The notes below the pieces were generated by a model. The model did not search any database and was not told the DNA's origin. It was given only the letters and a program-made list of their open reading frames with translations. Source: a virus. From it: a stretch of 34,857 bases of DNA. Both the position numbers and the translations under genes were made by a program. The stretch's first letter is position 1, and every line of letters starts with the position of its first letter. This document shows, one piece after another, positions 12,700-20,891 of this stretch. The stretch lies in the IMG/VR virus record IMGVR_UViG_3300047495_000037, positions 1-34,857 of that record; one strand, given 5' to 3'.

Positions 12700-13665
12700 A
12701 TGGCTACGAAATCCGAGAGCATGAAAAAGGGGCTGGGGTCGAACATCAAGGAATCGATCGGGGCAGGGGGGGGAAAGCCAGCCAATCCCGCCGCTCCGCC
12801 GACCCCCAAAGCGCCGTCGCTCAAGTCCGAAGGGGTCGAGCGAAGCCGCAATGTCTCGCAGATCCCGCTGGGCTCGATCATGGCCGACGCCGGCCAGCCG
12901 CGCAAGGAGTTCGACCAGGTCGAACTCCAGCAGCTCGCGGCGTCGCTGAAGTCGATGGGCCAGCTCCAGCCGATCCAGGTCTGGTGGTCGGCTCCCGACC
13001 AGCGCTACATCATCGCGGTCGGCGAGCGGCGATGGCGAGCCGCGAAGATCGCTGGTCTGACCACGATCCAGGCCGTCATCCGCGAGTCCAGGCCCGACGA
13101 AAAGGAGCTGAGGGCGATCCAGTTGATGGAAAACTGTATCCGCCAGGATCTCCAGCCGATCGAGCGATCCGAGGCGATGCGCGATCTGATGCTGGTCCAC
13201 GGCTACGGCCAGGCCGAGCTGGCCAAGCAGCTCGGGTTCAGCCAGGGATTGATCAGCCAGGCTGTGGCGATCCTCGATCTCCCCGAAGAGGTCAAGGCCA
13301 AGGTCTCGGCCGGCAAGATCACGGCCAAGGCCGCTTACGAGCTGACCAAGCTGGAAACGGCCGAGGAACAGCGCGAGGTCGCCGGCCAGATCGAGTCCGA
13401 CAAGCTCTCGACGGCCGACGTTGGCAAGGTCGTCAAGAAGCGGGTCGCCGCCAGCAAGGCCGCAGCCCCGGCCACGCCGACGACTCCCGGCAACGCTCCC
13501 AAGCCCAAGCCCAAGGTCGCCAATAAACCGACCGAGCGGATTTTCAACCACGCGGGGATCAAGCTGGTCGCCTCCCGGGGTCGGGGTTTCGACAAGACCG
13601 AGTTACGCGAGGCACTTGAAAGCGCTCTGACCCAGGTCAACAGAGAGTTGAGCGAGGTCGCCTAG
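12700..13665 (+). CDS. parB: ParB-family partition protein
   Basis: A 321-residue ParB, the CTP-dependent DNA clamp that loads at parS and stimulates ParA. GERRWRA at residues 108-114 and ENCIRQDL at 144-151 are the family's nucleotide-binding motifs. The helix-turn-helix follows at about 170-192 (QAELAKQLGFSQGLISQAV), and a Pro/Ala/Lys linker precedes the C-terminal dimerisation part. The N-terminal 45 residues are basic and low complexity. ATG 12700 is preceded by GAGGAGG near the end of parA. Two parS-like sites and a terminator follow. Confidence 0.95.
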   Translation: MATKSESMKKGLGSNIKESIGAGGGKPANPAAPPTPKAPSLKSEGVERSRNVSQIPLGSIMADAGQPRKEFDQVELQQLAASLKSMGQLQPIQVWWSAPDQRYIIAVGERRWRAAKIAGLTTIQAVIRESRPDEKELRAIQLMENCIRQDLQPIERSEAMRDLMLVHGYGQAELAKQLGFSQGLISQAVAILDLPEEVKAKVSAGKITAKAAYELTKLETAEEQREVAGQIESDKLSTADVGKVVKKRVAASKAAAPATPTTPGNAPKPKPKVANKPTERIFNHAGIKLVASRGRGFDKTELREALESALTQVNRELSEVA

Positions 13666-13671
13666 CCGAGA

Positions 13672-13688
13672 TTATTACCGGGTAATAA
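13672..13688. promoter_or_regulatory. parS-like palindrome 3
   Basis: TTATTACCGGGTAATAA, identical to palindrome 2, starting 7 bp after the parB stop. Confidence 0.78.
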
Positions 13689-13728
13689 CGGATCGGTGTT
13701 GGCCGATCATCGACGCTTTTACCCGAGA

Positions 13729-13745
13729 TTATTACCGGGTAATAA
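13729..13745. promoter_or_regulatory. parS-like palindrome 4
   Basis: TTATTACCGGGTAATAA, 57 bp after palindrome 3. Both downstream sites share the preceding bases CCGAGA, so the unit is slightly longer than 17 bp. Confidence 0.78.
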
Positions 13746-13753
13746 AACGACAA

Positions 13754-13788
13754 AAGGGGGGCCGATTCCACAGGAATCGGCCCCCCTT
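13754..13788. terminator. Bidirectional rho-independent terminator
   Basis: A perfect 16-bp stem (13754-13769 with 13773-13788) closed by ACA. The left flank is A-rich and the right flank T-rich, so it can end transcripts from both directions. It separates rightward parAB from the leftward structural module. Confidence 0.9.
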
Positions 13789-13812
13789 CGTTGTTTGGTG
13801 ATCCCGGTCAAA

Positions 13813-14181
13813 TCACAGCCCGTAGCAGAGCTGGTCCCAGACCGATGCGACACGGTTCAGCAAGTCTTGATCCGAACTCGCGTACGAGGTCACCCCGTCG
13901 CACGCCAGCGCCGCCAGGGCGTTTGACGCATAAAGGGTCGGGTTCGAGAGGGCCAGTCGCGCGTAATTCTTGCGGCTCGACGCGTTGGTGAGGCTATTAT
14001 CCTCCTGGATCACGGCCAGGGCGTACTCGACCAGTGCGACCTGGGCTGCCTGCGCGAAGGATGGGCTGTAGACCGAGACCAGCGCCGTGGCGATGGTGCC
14101 GCTGGCGATCGTGACCGTGACCGGTGACCCGGAATTGTAGGTCAGTGAGACATCGGAGGAAACGGTGAGCGTGGTGGACAT
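13813..14181 (-). CDS. Hypothetical virion-module protein, 122 aa
   Basis: Last gene of the leftward structural module. The N-terminal 40 residues are beta-rich (TLTVSSDVSLTYNSGSPVTVTIASG), then a helical Ala-rich C-terminal part with a few aromatic residues. It has no signal peptide or catalytic motif. Position after tail genes suggests a tail-tip or fibre-associated protein, but a lysis-related protein cannot be excluded. Not recognised. Confidence 0.6.
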   Translation of the reverse strand: MSTTLTVSSDVSLTYNSGSPVTVTIASGTIATALVSVYSPSFAQAAQVALVEYALAVIQEDNSLTNASSRKNYARLALSNPTLYASNALAALACDGVTSYASSDQDLLNRVASVWDQLCYGL

Positions 14182-14212
14182 GGTTTATCAAGGGTCCAGG
14201 GAAAGGGATCGG

Positions 14213-15034
14213 TTAGCCGGAGATCGATACGGAATTGGGTGGGCACTCCGATCCTGGATAGCCAACACCCGTAAAGAGGCTGAAGGGATTGCAGGAGTTG
14301 CCGTAGCCTCCCACGATCCATGAGTAAAGCAACCCATCTCTATATGGTGATCCGAATGGGCTATCGAGATAGACCCGCGAGAGGTTGAACTGGTTGAAAT
14401 AACAGGTGAACAGGTAGCGAAACATCGCCCCGCCCGCGACGACGTCGGGGAAACTCTCGACCGAAAGAAACGAGTTGACGCCAATCTGGAGCGGGGCATA
14501 GCCCTCGGGCGTCGGCCCGTAAACGATCGAACAAGACTGGAACATACCAAAATTACACGCTGGGTCCGAGGAGACCATCGAGAGTGTGGTCGGGATCTTG
14601 GGGCAGATGCAGTCTGACACCGTCGTGGTGCCACCGTCGTCGCCGCCGCCTGACGAGCCGACCCGGACCATCCGGAACCGCCAGTCGCCGGCCGTGGTAT
14701 AGGTGAGCTTTTGGACGGTCCCGCTGACTCCCGAGACCGCTCCGTTGCACTCATAGGCCGGGAGTGAGCCTGGACCGCCCGATCGTCCGCCCGAGAGCAA
14801 ATCGAAGCTTCCGCTCGCATTGGGGATCGCCTCTTGCCAGCTCCAGGCCGGTCCCGATCCACTGATCTGAGCCCAGATCCGGGGCTGGAGTCGCCGGGCG
14901 ATCGCCGACCCCGACCGCTCAAGGCCGTCGCCCAGGCCGGTCACCCTGGACCGTTTGAGCAGGTCCAGGATCGCGTTATACTCCGCGTTGGACGGGGGAC
15001 GGTCCCCGGATGTGAACTGGGTTCGAAACATCAA
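14213..15034 (-). CDS. Putative tail-tip/fibre protein, 273 aa
   Basis: Not recognised by family. Seven cysteines and many Gly, Ser and aromatic residues, with an Asp/Gly-rich loop (GGGDDGG) in the middle, read as a beta-rich surface protein. It starts at ATG 15034, overlapping the stop of the upstream gene. Its place among the last tail genes fits a receptor-binding or baseplate component. Confidence 0.6.
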   Translation of the reverse strand: MMFRTQFTSGDRPPSNAEYNAILDLLKRSRVTGLGDGLERSGSAIARRLQPRIWAQISGSGPAWSWQEAIPNASGSFDLLSGGRSGGPGSLPAYECNGAVSGVSGTVQKLTYTTAGDWRFRMVRVGSSGGGDDGGTTTVSDCICPKIPTTLSMVSSDPACNFGMFQSCSIVYGPTPEGYAPLQIGVNSFLSVESFPDVVAGGAMFRYLFTCYFNQFNLSRVYLDSPFGSPYRDGLLYSWIVGGYGNSCNPFSLFTGVGYPGSECPPNSVSISG

Positions 15035-15459
15035 CAGGTCCCCGCTCGAAACGTGAGCCGACCGACCGCCGCGTCCCGGCTCGCGTCCTCGACGATGTAT
15101 CCGATCGGCACATGCGAATTACCGTTGGCTTCCCAGGCCGGGTCCGCCGGGACCGATCCCTTGGCCGGGTCACCGGTCGCGTAACCCTTGCGGGTGCCGG
15201 CCGTCCAGCCGCCGCCAGCGGCGGCGATTTGTTCGATCCACGAATAGCTCGATCCCGACTGATAAGTGAGCTTGATCGCGACCAACGGGGTTCGATGTAT
15301 CGCCAGGGCTGTTCCGCCGCTGCCTGAGCTGGAGACGAGTCCCGACGACCCGTCGACCGAGATCCGGTTGGCCATCGCGGCGGCGACAAGCTGATTGAGC
15401 CAGGCCGCACCCGGGGGTGCACCGCCGGGGTCCAGGGGATCGGGATAATCGACAGGCAT
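15031..15459 (-). CDS. Hypothetical tail-associated protein, 142 aa
   Basis: Not recognised. It begins with PVDYPDPLDPGGAPPGAAWLNQLV, a proline-rich lead, and continues with beta-rich, glycine/serine-containing sequence. Start ATG 15459, 3 bp from the upstream gene. Organisation suggests a short tail-fibre subunit partnering the 273-residue protein, with which it is translationally coupled. Confidence 0.58.
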   Translation of the reverse strand: MPVDYPDPLDPGGAPPGAAWLNQLVAAAMANRISVDGSSGLVSSSGSGGTALAIHRTPLVAIKLTYQSGSSYSWIEQIAAAGGGWTAGTRKGYATGDPAKGSVPADPAWEANGNSHVPIGYIVEDASRDAAVGRLTFRAGTC

Positions 15460-15462
15460 CGG

Positions 15463-16344
15463 TCAATCTCCCCAGAGGTCGTTGAGTTCGCCTTCGGGGA
15501 GCATGTATCTAGGATCGGTGATATCCTCATCTTCCGTGATGTCGTCGGTGACCTCGGTGACCTCGACGGGCGCCTCGAAGCCGGCACCGTCGGGCCGCAT
15601 GATCTGATTCCAGGGGATCGATCGATATTTAAAATTGTGAGTGACGGTATAGCTGGGAAGGCCGCCCAGCATGAACTCGCCCTCGCAATTTGGCCCGTCG
15701 TAAAGTACGGTCCCTTCCGGACGGCCCCAGAACTCGGTCAGATTCACGCAGCCGGCCAGAGCGCAATAAGTATCTTTATCCAGTGATGCGAGTCGGTTCA
15801 TCGTGAGTCCGAATTCGACCACCTTGACCGGGACTCCCACGTCATGGTTGATCCGCTTGCCATCGCTCGGAAATTCGTAAGCCGACCCGGGCCGGGTGAC
15901 CATTTCCTGGCCCCCTGAGAGTCGGGTCTGGACCGTCGGATAGTCGCCGGACTCCATCGGATAAGCGGGTGTAGAAAAATGCACGTCGCAGAAGTAATCC
16001 GTGAAGGAAATACCGCCTGGGCTCGGCTCGCCGCTGATCGTGTACGACCCCGAATCCGTCGACGCGACCGAGCCAGGGGCCGGATAAACGCGGACGTCAT
16101 CGGCGTAGCAACCGGACGTGATATAAGGATGCTTGAGCGGGATCAAGCGTGTGACTGACACCCCGTTGATCGTGATCGTCTGGGATTTGCCGGTCACCGT
16201 CGACGTAAACCCAAAGAGATCGGCTCCGAGAAACCAGAACCGAATGGTGCCAAAATAGCCTTGCGCGTTGGCCTGAAGGTCGTAGCCCTCGACCAGGATC
16301 TCGGTCGAGGGTGCGGCGGTGTAGAGGTCTTGCAGTGTGCTCAT
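15463..16344 (-). CDS. Putative distal tail protein, 293 aa
   Basis: Not recognised by signature. Beta-rich 293-residue protein directly downstream of the tape measure, where siphoviruses carry the distal tail (Dit) protein that links tail tube and baseplate. Cys occurs in the core (GCYADD, FCDVHF, CALAGC, NCEGEF) and the C-terminal 40 residues are very acidic. The assignment is by position and should be read as likely rather than shown. Confidence 0.58.
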   Translation of the reverse strand: MSTLQDLYTAAPSTEILVEGYDLQANAQGYFGTIRFWFLGADLFGFTSTVTGKSQTITINGVSVTRLIPLKHPYITSGCYADDVRVYPAPGSVASTDSGSYTISGEPSPGGISFTDYFCDVHFSTPAYPMESGDYPTVQTRLSGGQEMVTRPGSAYEFPSDGKRINHDVGVPVKVVEFGLTMNRLASLDKDTYCALAGCVNLTEFWGRPEGTVLYDGPNCEGEFMLGGLPSYTVTHNFKYRSIPWNQIMRPDGAGFEAPVEVTEVTDDITEDEDITDPRYMLPEGELNDLWGD

Positions 16345-16351
16345 TGATGGA

Positions 16352-17932
16352 TCATGGCCCCAGGACCGGACCTTGCTTGGCGATCCGGACCAGCTCGGTG
16401 AGTTGCTCTTTCATGGCCGCCGTGTTGTCGGCCGTTTTTTGGTCGAAGCCCGACGACTCGACCGATCGGGCGAAGTCGGCCGAGCCGCTATGCTCGACCT
16501 TGCGCATCTCGGCCGGCTCCATCGCCCGGTCGTTGATGTCATCGCCGAGCTTCGCGGCGTGTTCCTCGGCCTTTTCCTTGCCGAGCTTGTCGGCCGTCTC
16601 GGCGTCGATCCCTTTGCCCTGAAGTTCACGCGAGATCATCCCGGCGACCTGCGCGGTGGCGACCCCTTGCTGGCCGCCCGAGGCGAGCGCGGCGCGGAGC
16701 ATGGCGTCCTCGACGCGCTTGTCCAGGCCGGTGCCTTGCATGGCCTTCTTGCCGGCCTTCTCCCGCTTGTCGGCGTCCTCTTTGTTCAGGGCCTGAACCT
16801 GGTCGGCGGCGTCATCCTCGGCTTCTCGCATCCGCTCGCTTTGCGCATCGCGCTTGTCCTGTTTCGACTTTTTCTCCTTATATTCGCGGTCGGCCTTGTC
16901 GAAATCTTCGTCCAAGGCGTCTTGTTCGGCTTTCTTGTCGGCGTCGACTTGCGCCTTGTTGGCCCTGGCCTGCTCGGCCTTCTTCGGGTCGGCATTCTTG
17001 AGCGACTCGGCGAATTTCGCCCCGCCCGGCCCGAAGTCGTCGGGGTGGGCCTCAGCCGCCTTCTGGACTTCCTTGACCGTGTCGGGCTTATTGGGCAAGT
17101 CGCCCCGGAACCGCTCGCGAGCCTCGCCGTAGATTGCGGATTTTTGCCTCTGAAGATCGTCGAGCCGTTCCTGCGTCTCTTTCTCGGTCAGTCGATCGCC
17201 GAACTGGTCCCGGCCTCGACCGGCCTTGGTGTGGGCGATCCGCTCGTCGATCTCCTTGTTACGCGGGTCCATATCGGCCATCGCCTGGATACGGTTGCCG
17301 AAGTGCTTATCAAGACCCTTGTCGATATCCGCCAGCGGGCCATCCGCGATCGCCTTGTCGACGTTCTTGCCGAACTCCGTCTGGGCTTCGGGCTTGGCCC
17401 CCTGGGCCTTGACGTGGGCGCGTTGCTCCTCGTATTTGAGGAGCCGGGCCGTCTCGTCGGCGGTCTTCTCGGTCTTCTTCCCTAGCTCCTCCATCTCCTC
17501 GGCCTGACTCTTCGCGTGGCCCTGGCCGAATAGGCCAGCGATCTGATCCCAGTGCTCGTAGAGCTGATTGGCGGCGATGGCGGCGATCGAGATCGGCCCG
17601 GCCAGGCCCGCCATGGCCGGGATCTGCGACAGGATCGGCTGGATATTGTTGGCGATCCCCTTGAATCCGTACTGGAGGTCGTCGGCCGCGTAGCCAATTT
17701 GACTGAGGGCCTGGCCGGCGCTCTTGCTACTCCCGCCGGCTGACTTGAGCTGCGAGTTGAGTCCAAGAAGTGCTGATGCGGATGCCTTGGTTGCCGCGTC
17801 GTGCGATCCCATCGTGGCGATCAGTTTCTTGAGGTTGGCTTCTTCGAGTTTGATCGCTTCGGCCAGGGCGTTGACTTTGGCCTCGTTCTCGACCTTCACG
17901 ATGAACTCAATGATTTCCGCGTCGCTCGGCAT
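16352..17932 (-). CDS. Tail tape-measure protein
   Basis: A 526-residue protein. Residues 70-125 contain SAGQALSQIGYAADD, GFKGIANNIQPILSQIP and a hydrophobic segment GLAGPISIAAIAA, the usual N-terminal signature of tape-measure proteins, which set tail length and assist DNA ejection. The remainder is a very long, charged coiled coil (Lys, Glu, Asp, Ala; residues 140-500). Tape measures scale at roughly 1.5 angstrom per residue, so a tail near 80 nm is suggested. It follows the tail tube gene by one gene, as expected. Confidence 0.82.
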   Translation of the reverse strand: MPSDAEIIEFIVKVENEAKVNALAEAIKLEEANLKKLIATMGSHDAATKASASALLGLNSQLKSAGGSSKSAGQALSQIGYAADDLQYGFKGIANNIQPILSQIPAMAGLAGPISIAAIAANQLYEHWDQIAGLFGQGHAKSQAEEMEELGKKTEKTADETARLLKYEEQRAHVKAQGAKPEAQTEFGKNVDKAIADGPLADIDKGLDKHFGNRIQAMADMDPRNKEIDERIAHTKAGRGRDQFGDRLTEKETQERLDDLQRQKSAIYGEARERFRGDLPNKPDTVKEVQKAAEAHPDDFGPGGAKFAESLKNADPKKAEQARANKAQVDADKKAEQDALDEDFDKADREYKEKKSKQDKRDAQSERMREAEDDAADQVQALNKEDADKREKAGKKAMQGTGLDKRVEDAMLRAALASGGQQGVATAQVAGMISRELQGKGIDAETADKLGKEKAEEHAAKLGDDINDRAMEPAEMRKVEHSGSADFARSVESSGFDQKTADNTAAMKEQLTELVRIAKQGPVLGP

Positions 17933-17935
17933 TTT

Positions 17936-18721
17936 TCACCATCCCATCGCCAGATTGACCCGCCGCATCGCGTCGGAATAATCCTTGGTAAACTCCAGGG
18001 CCTTGCCGCCCGAGCAAAGGCACCGCCATTGCCCCAGGTAAAGTTCCCCGAGCTGGGGAAACACCAGGGCCGCCGCGTACTCACCGGCCGCCGCATGCGC
18101 CTGCTTCCACCAGTCCGACGGCTTGGCCGGTGACGTGTCCGGGGCCAGCTCGGCGGCGATCTCCATCCGGGGATGGATCGCCCAGGCGATCCGGACCAAC
18201 CTGGCCCACTGGCTGGGGGTGACCCGGGGGAGTAACTCCAGGGCCTCGGTCAGACCGAAGCCCGGGTCGTACTCGCGGACGTTCAGGGCCAGAAAATTCG
18301 CCCGGCCCGCTGGCGAGCCCAGGAGGATCGAGCCCCGCGACGTGCCCAGCCGTGCCGGCCACTCGCCGGCCCGGTCCCAGGCCGCTTTCAGCCGTGCCGG
18401 TCGTGTGGCGGGATCGGCATCCGCCCAGGCCGGGTCGAGGCCGTCGAGCGGGTGCGGGTCAGCCTCTTCGAGGTAGGCTTGCAGCTCGGCCAGGTGACGG
18501 AGTCGCATCTCGTTGACGACGCGGAGTCCCGGCCCCAGGGGGATCGCCCTGGGGACCGGGAGGACACGCGTGATCGGGGCCTGGAGCCGTTCGTGACGGC
18601 CCAGGACCCGGGCACGCTCGGCCTTGATCCTGGCCAGGTCGTAGGTCTTCGGCGGCGCACTTTCTTGCGCCGCCCCGGACCGCCGGGCCTTGATCGCGGC
18701 CCAGGTCGCTGGGGATTTCAT
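17936..18721 (-). CDS. Tail assembly protein candidate, 261 aa
   Basis: Occupies the slot between the major tail protein and the tape measure, where many phages have tail assembly chaperones. Start ATG 18721, with GAGG about 10 bases upstream; longer starts are rejected. The protein is basic at the N-terminus, rich in Arg, Leu and Trp, with no transmembrane segment. No slippery heptamer or second overlapping frame is obvious, so a frameshifted G/GT pair was not found. A palindrome GGCGGCGCA...TGCGCCGCC lies inside the gene at 18651-18674. Confidence 0.6.
   Translation of the reverse strand: MKSPATWAAIKARRSGAAQESAPPKTYDLARIKAERARVLGRHERLQAPITRVLPVPRAIPLGPGLRVVNEMRLRHLAELQAYLEEADPHPLDGLDPAWADADPATRPARLKAAWDRAGEWPARLGTSRGSILLGSPAGRANFLALNVREYDPGFGLTEALELLPRVTPSQWARLVRIAWAIHPRMEIAAELAPDTSPAKPSDWWKQAHAAAGEYAAALVFPQLGELYLGQWRCLCSGGKALEFTKDYSDAMRRVNLAMGW
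18651..18674. repeat. Dispersed palindrome in the tail assembly gene
   Basis: GGCGGCGCA-CTTTCT-TGCGCCGCC, 9-bp perfect arms, encoding SGAAQESAP on the minus strand. A related element is at 32859-32876. Confidence 0.6.
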
Positions 18722-18738
18722 GGGTGTCGGCCTCTTGG

Positions 18739-19203
18739 TCAGGTACTCGGGGTCGCCCCGGTCGCCGAGCCGACGGTGTAAGAGCCGGTCGAGTCGAGCG
18801 CGAGCGACCATGAGTAATCGCCGTCGACAACCCAAGAATCCTTGATGATCTCGACCAGATATTGACCGGTGAGCAGTGTTCCGCCCGGAGTGGTGGGAGT
18901 CCCTCCGGCTCCGTCTTCGAGGTTGTCGCCCGATTCGAAACCGACACCATCGAAGATCACGGTGACCTCCTGGCCTTCGATGATCGTCGGCGGCGCATCG
19001 CCGTTATAGACGCATTCGAGGTTGAGCTGGCTCGACTTGATGCCGGCCTTGAGCTGCTGGTAGCCGCCGCTCTTGCTGTTGGTCACCGTGATTTTGACCA
19101 CGCCCCGGGTGAGGTCACCCGACTTGACGTAGGCTTCTGTGCCGGCGACCGAGACGGCCACGGCCGCCCCGACGAGGTAATTGGGAGTGAGAGTCGCGCT
19201 CAT
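18739..19203 (-). CDS. Major tail (tube) protein
   Basis: A 154-residue beta-rich protein of the size and composition of siphovirus tail tube subunits. NSKSGGYQQLKAGIKSSQLNLECVY and EGQEVTVIFDG are typical of the tube fold. The C-terminus is Ser/Thr/Gly rich. It lies just upstream of the 261-residue gene and tape measure. A single start at 19203 gives the full protein. Confidence 0.75.
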   Translation of the reverse strand: MSATLTPNYLVGAAVAVSVAGTEAYVKSGDLTRGVVKITVTNSKSGGYQQLKAGIKSSQLNLECVYNGDAPPTIIEGQEVTVIFDGVGFESGDNLEDGAGGTPTTPGGTLLTGQYLVEIIKDSWVVDGDYSWSLALDSTGSYTVGSATGATPST

Positions 19204-19242
19204 TGGATAAGAATCCCGGGCTCCGTCCGGGTGGTGGTTAAG

Positions 19243-19755
19243 TTAAGAGAAGAATTGCAGGGTGAGTTCGTAGCTGCCCTGGCCGACGACCGCGATCTGG
19301 CCGAACGACTCGGCCGACATGGGCAGGATCTCGCGCTTGAGTTGCCAGTCTTTGATGCCGGCCACGCGGAATCGTTCAGCCAGCTCGGCCCTCGCGTCCA
19401 TGTCCTGCGGGGCGAGGGCGGAGTAGATCAGGTCGGCGAGGTCGGACAGGTCGCCCTGGTCGGTCCCGGCGGTCCAGAGGTCGATCAGGACGGTCAGTTC
19501 GGATTCGTCGCCGTGGCTCATCGGCTTGCGCGGCGCCCGGGTCGTGGTCAGCCGGCGAACCGGGCCGCCGAGTAGCCGAATTTGAATCCCCGGCATCGCG
19601 GCTTCGGAGGGATCGACGATCGGGTCGGAGCCATTCCAGGTCATCCATGTCTTGATGACGCGGTTGTTGGCCAGTTTCGGGTCGGATCGCAAGGCGTTGA
19701 TGAACGCGGCGAGGACCTGGCGGCGGAGGCCCTTGGGCACACCTGGAATACTCAT
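19243..19755 (-). CDS. Tail terminator / minor tail protein
   Basis: A 170-residue protein immediately before the tube gene, the usual slot for the tail terminator (gpU-like). It has an N-terminal helix (RQVLAAFINALRSDPK), a central beta sheet and a C-terminal GSYELTLQFFS. It ends 40 bp before the tube protein start. No signature beyond order and fold type. Confidence 0.6.
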   Translation of the reverse strand: MSIPGVPKGLRRQVLAAFINALRSDPKLANNRVIKTWMTWNGSDPIVDPSEAAMPGIQIRLLGGPVRRLTTTRAPRKPMSHGDESELTVLIDLWTAGTDQGDLSDLADLIYSALAPQDMDARAELAERFRVAGIKDWQLKREILPMSAESFGQIAVVGQGSYELTLQFFS

Positions 19756-19967
19756 GATTGTTTTTGGTCCCGGAAGGCTTTGAAATCGAAGGGCTCGTAG
19801 GTGCCCCAGCCATAGTGGTCATATTGAATTTGTACGGCTTCCTCAAACGAATCAGACTCGAAGACCTTGACCAGCACGGCGTCCTCGTCGCCGGGCATCG
19901 ACGGTTTTTCGGCTCCCGGTTTGAGGGTGAGTCCGCTCTCGTCGCCCTCCCACATCGAATAGGTCAT
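19752..19967 (-). CDS. Hypothetical protein, 71 aa
   Basis: Not recognised. Acidic, with aromatic C-terminal half (YDHYGWGTYEPFDFKAF). It overlaps both neighbours by 4 bp, so it belongs to the head-tail joining gene series. Possibly a small head-completion or chaperone protein. Confidence 0.6.
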   Translation of the reverse strand: MTYSMWEGDESGLTLKPGAEKPSMPGDEDAVLVKVFESDSFEEAVQIQYDHYGWGTYEPFDFKAFRDQKQS

Positions 19968-20509
19968 TTCGCGCCTTTCAATCCGTCACGGAATTCGTCG
20001 ATCTGTTCCCGGATCAGGACCCATGTGTTGGGGCTGATGCCGAAGATCGGCCGGGGCGGGATTCGCCAGCTCCCAGTGAGCTTGGCCTTGACCCGGTGAA
20101 AGAGTTTGCCGATGAGGCTTCTGGCGCCCCCGGTCGAACCCCGGACACCCTCATGCAGTGCCACCAGAAACGGGAAGCCCGACTTCGAGACGACTCCGTC
20201 CCATCCCGCCGTGATCGTATAGGGCGGCTTCGATCCCTTGTACCGGGCGGAAAAGTGGGTGACGACCCGGCTCGCGGCCCCAAAGGGGGCGATCGGCGGG
20301 CCGGACGCCCCCTTGTACTTGCCCTGGCGTTTCTTGACCGGGGCCTGGGGCTGGCCGTAGGAATTCCGGCCGTTGAGCCGGTCGTGTTCGTTGCCCAGAA
20401 CGACGGCGGCGGCGATGTTCTGGGCGAGGTTGCGCGAGCCGGGTCCGCTGATATACGCGAGCTTGTCGTTGAGCGTATTGAGCGCTCGCGGCTTGTAATT
20501 GACCTTCAT
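19964..20509 (-). CDS. gp10/gpG-like virion morphogenesis protein
   Basis: A 181-residue basic protein resembling HK97 gp10 / Mu-type tail completion proteins. The C-terminal RPIFGISPNTW, followed by a helix that ends the protein, is the usual end of the family. Its N-terminal half is rich in Arg, Lys and Tyr. Between the 98-residue gene and the tail terminator, it fits the head-tail joining module. Confidence 0.65.
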   Translation of the reverse strand: MKVNYKPRALNTLNDKLAYISGPGSRNLAQNIAAAVVLGNEHDRLNGRNSYGQPQAPVKKRQGKYKGASGPPIAPFGAASRVVTHFSARYKGSKPPYTITAGWDGVVSKSGFPFLVALHEGVRGSTGGARSLIGKLFHRVKAKLTGSWRIPPRPIFGISPNTWVLIREQIDEFRDGLKGAK

Positions 20510-20594
20510 CGGGAGGTGATCTCGCCAGAGTTGGCGGGATCATCCCGGGGATTCGAGGGGGCTTCATCGCCCGGTCGTGGAAGGGAGGGGAGTG

Positions 20595-20891
20595 TCAGGC
20601 CGGGATCGCTACCGGACCCGGGGTGATCTCGTCCGCCTGGAGGAACTCATCGTAGAGCCGGAACAGGGTCTCGTCGCGGGAGAAACCCCGAAGGGTTGTC
20701 GTATGGCCGTCGCCGGTGGGGAACTCGATCGGCGGGACCGCGTCGGCGAACTCGCTACCCAGGAAGACGATCCCGGCCTCGTGCAGGCTCGGCTTGCAAT
20801 CCGTCCCCATCTCGGCCATCCGTCCATCGACCTCGACGGCGAGCATCGGATAACCATCGTTCCAGTAGTAGCGGGCATTGGCAAGGATCAT
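20595..20891 (-). CDS. Hypothetical head-tail region protein, 98 aa
   Basis: Not recognised. Acidic, alpha/beta, with VEVDGRMAEMG and many aromatic residues; no cysteine motif except one Cys. Its start overlaps the end of the large kinase-ART protein by 4 bp, so it could be an immunity or chaperone partner to that protein. This is only suggested by the arrangement. Confidence 0.6.
   Translation of the reverse strand: MILANARYYWNDGYPMLAVEVDGRMAEMGTDCKPSLHEAGIVFLGSEFADAVPPIEFPTGDGHTTTLRGFSRDETLFRLYDEFLQADEITPGPVAIPA

Noticed and set aside
12528-13526. 332-codon plus-strand frame over the parA/parB junction
   Set aside because: Out-of-frame shadow of ParA and ParB, with low-complexity Arg/Gly composition.
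16337-17485. 382-codon plus-strand frame with many Leu/Val residues
   Set aside because: Antisense to the tape-measure coiled coil; apparent membrane character is an artefact of reading Lys/Glu codons backwards.
17936-18721. Frameshifted tail-chaperone pair
   Set aside because: One frame covers the whole slot and no slippery heptamer was evident.
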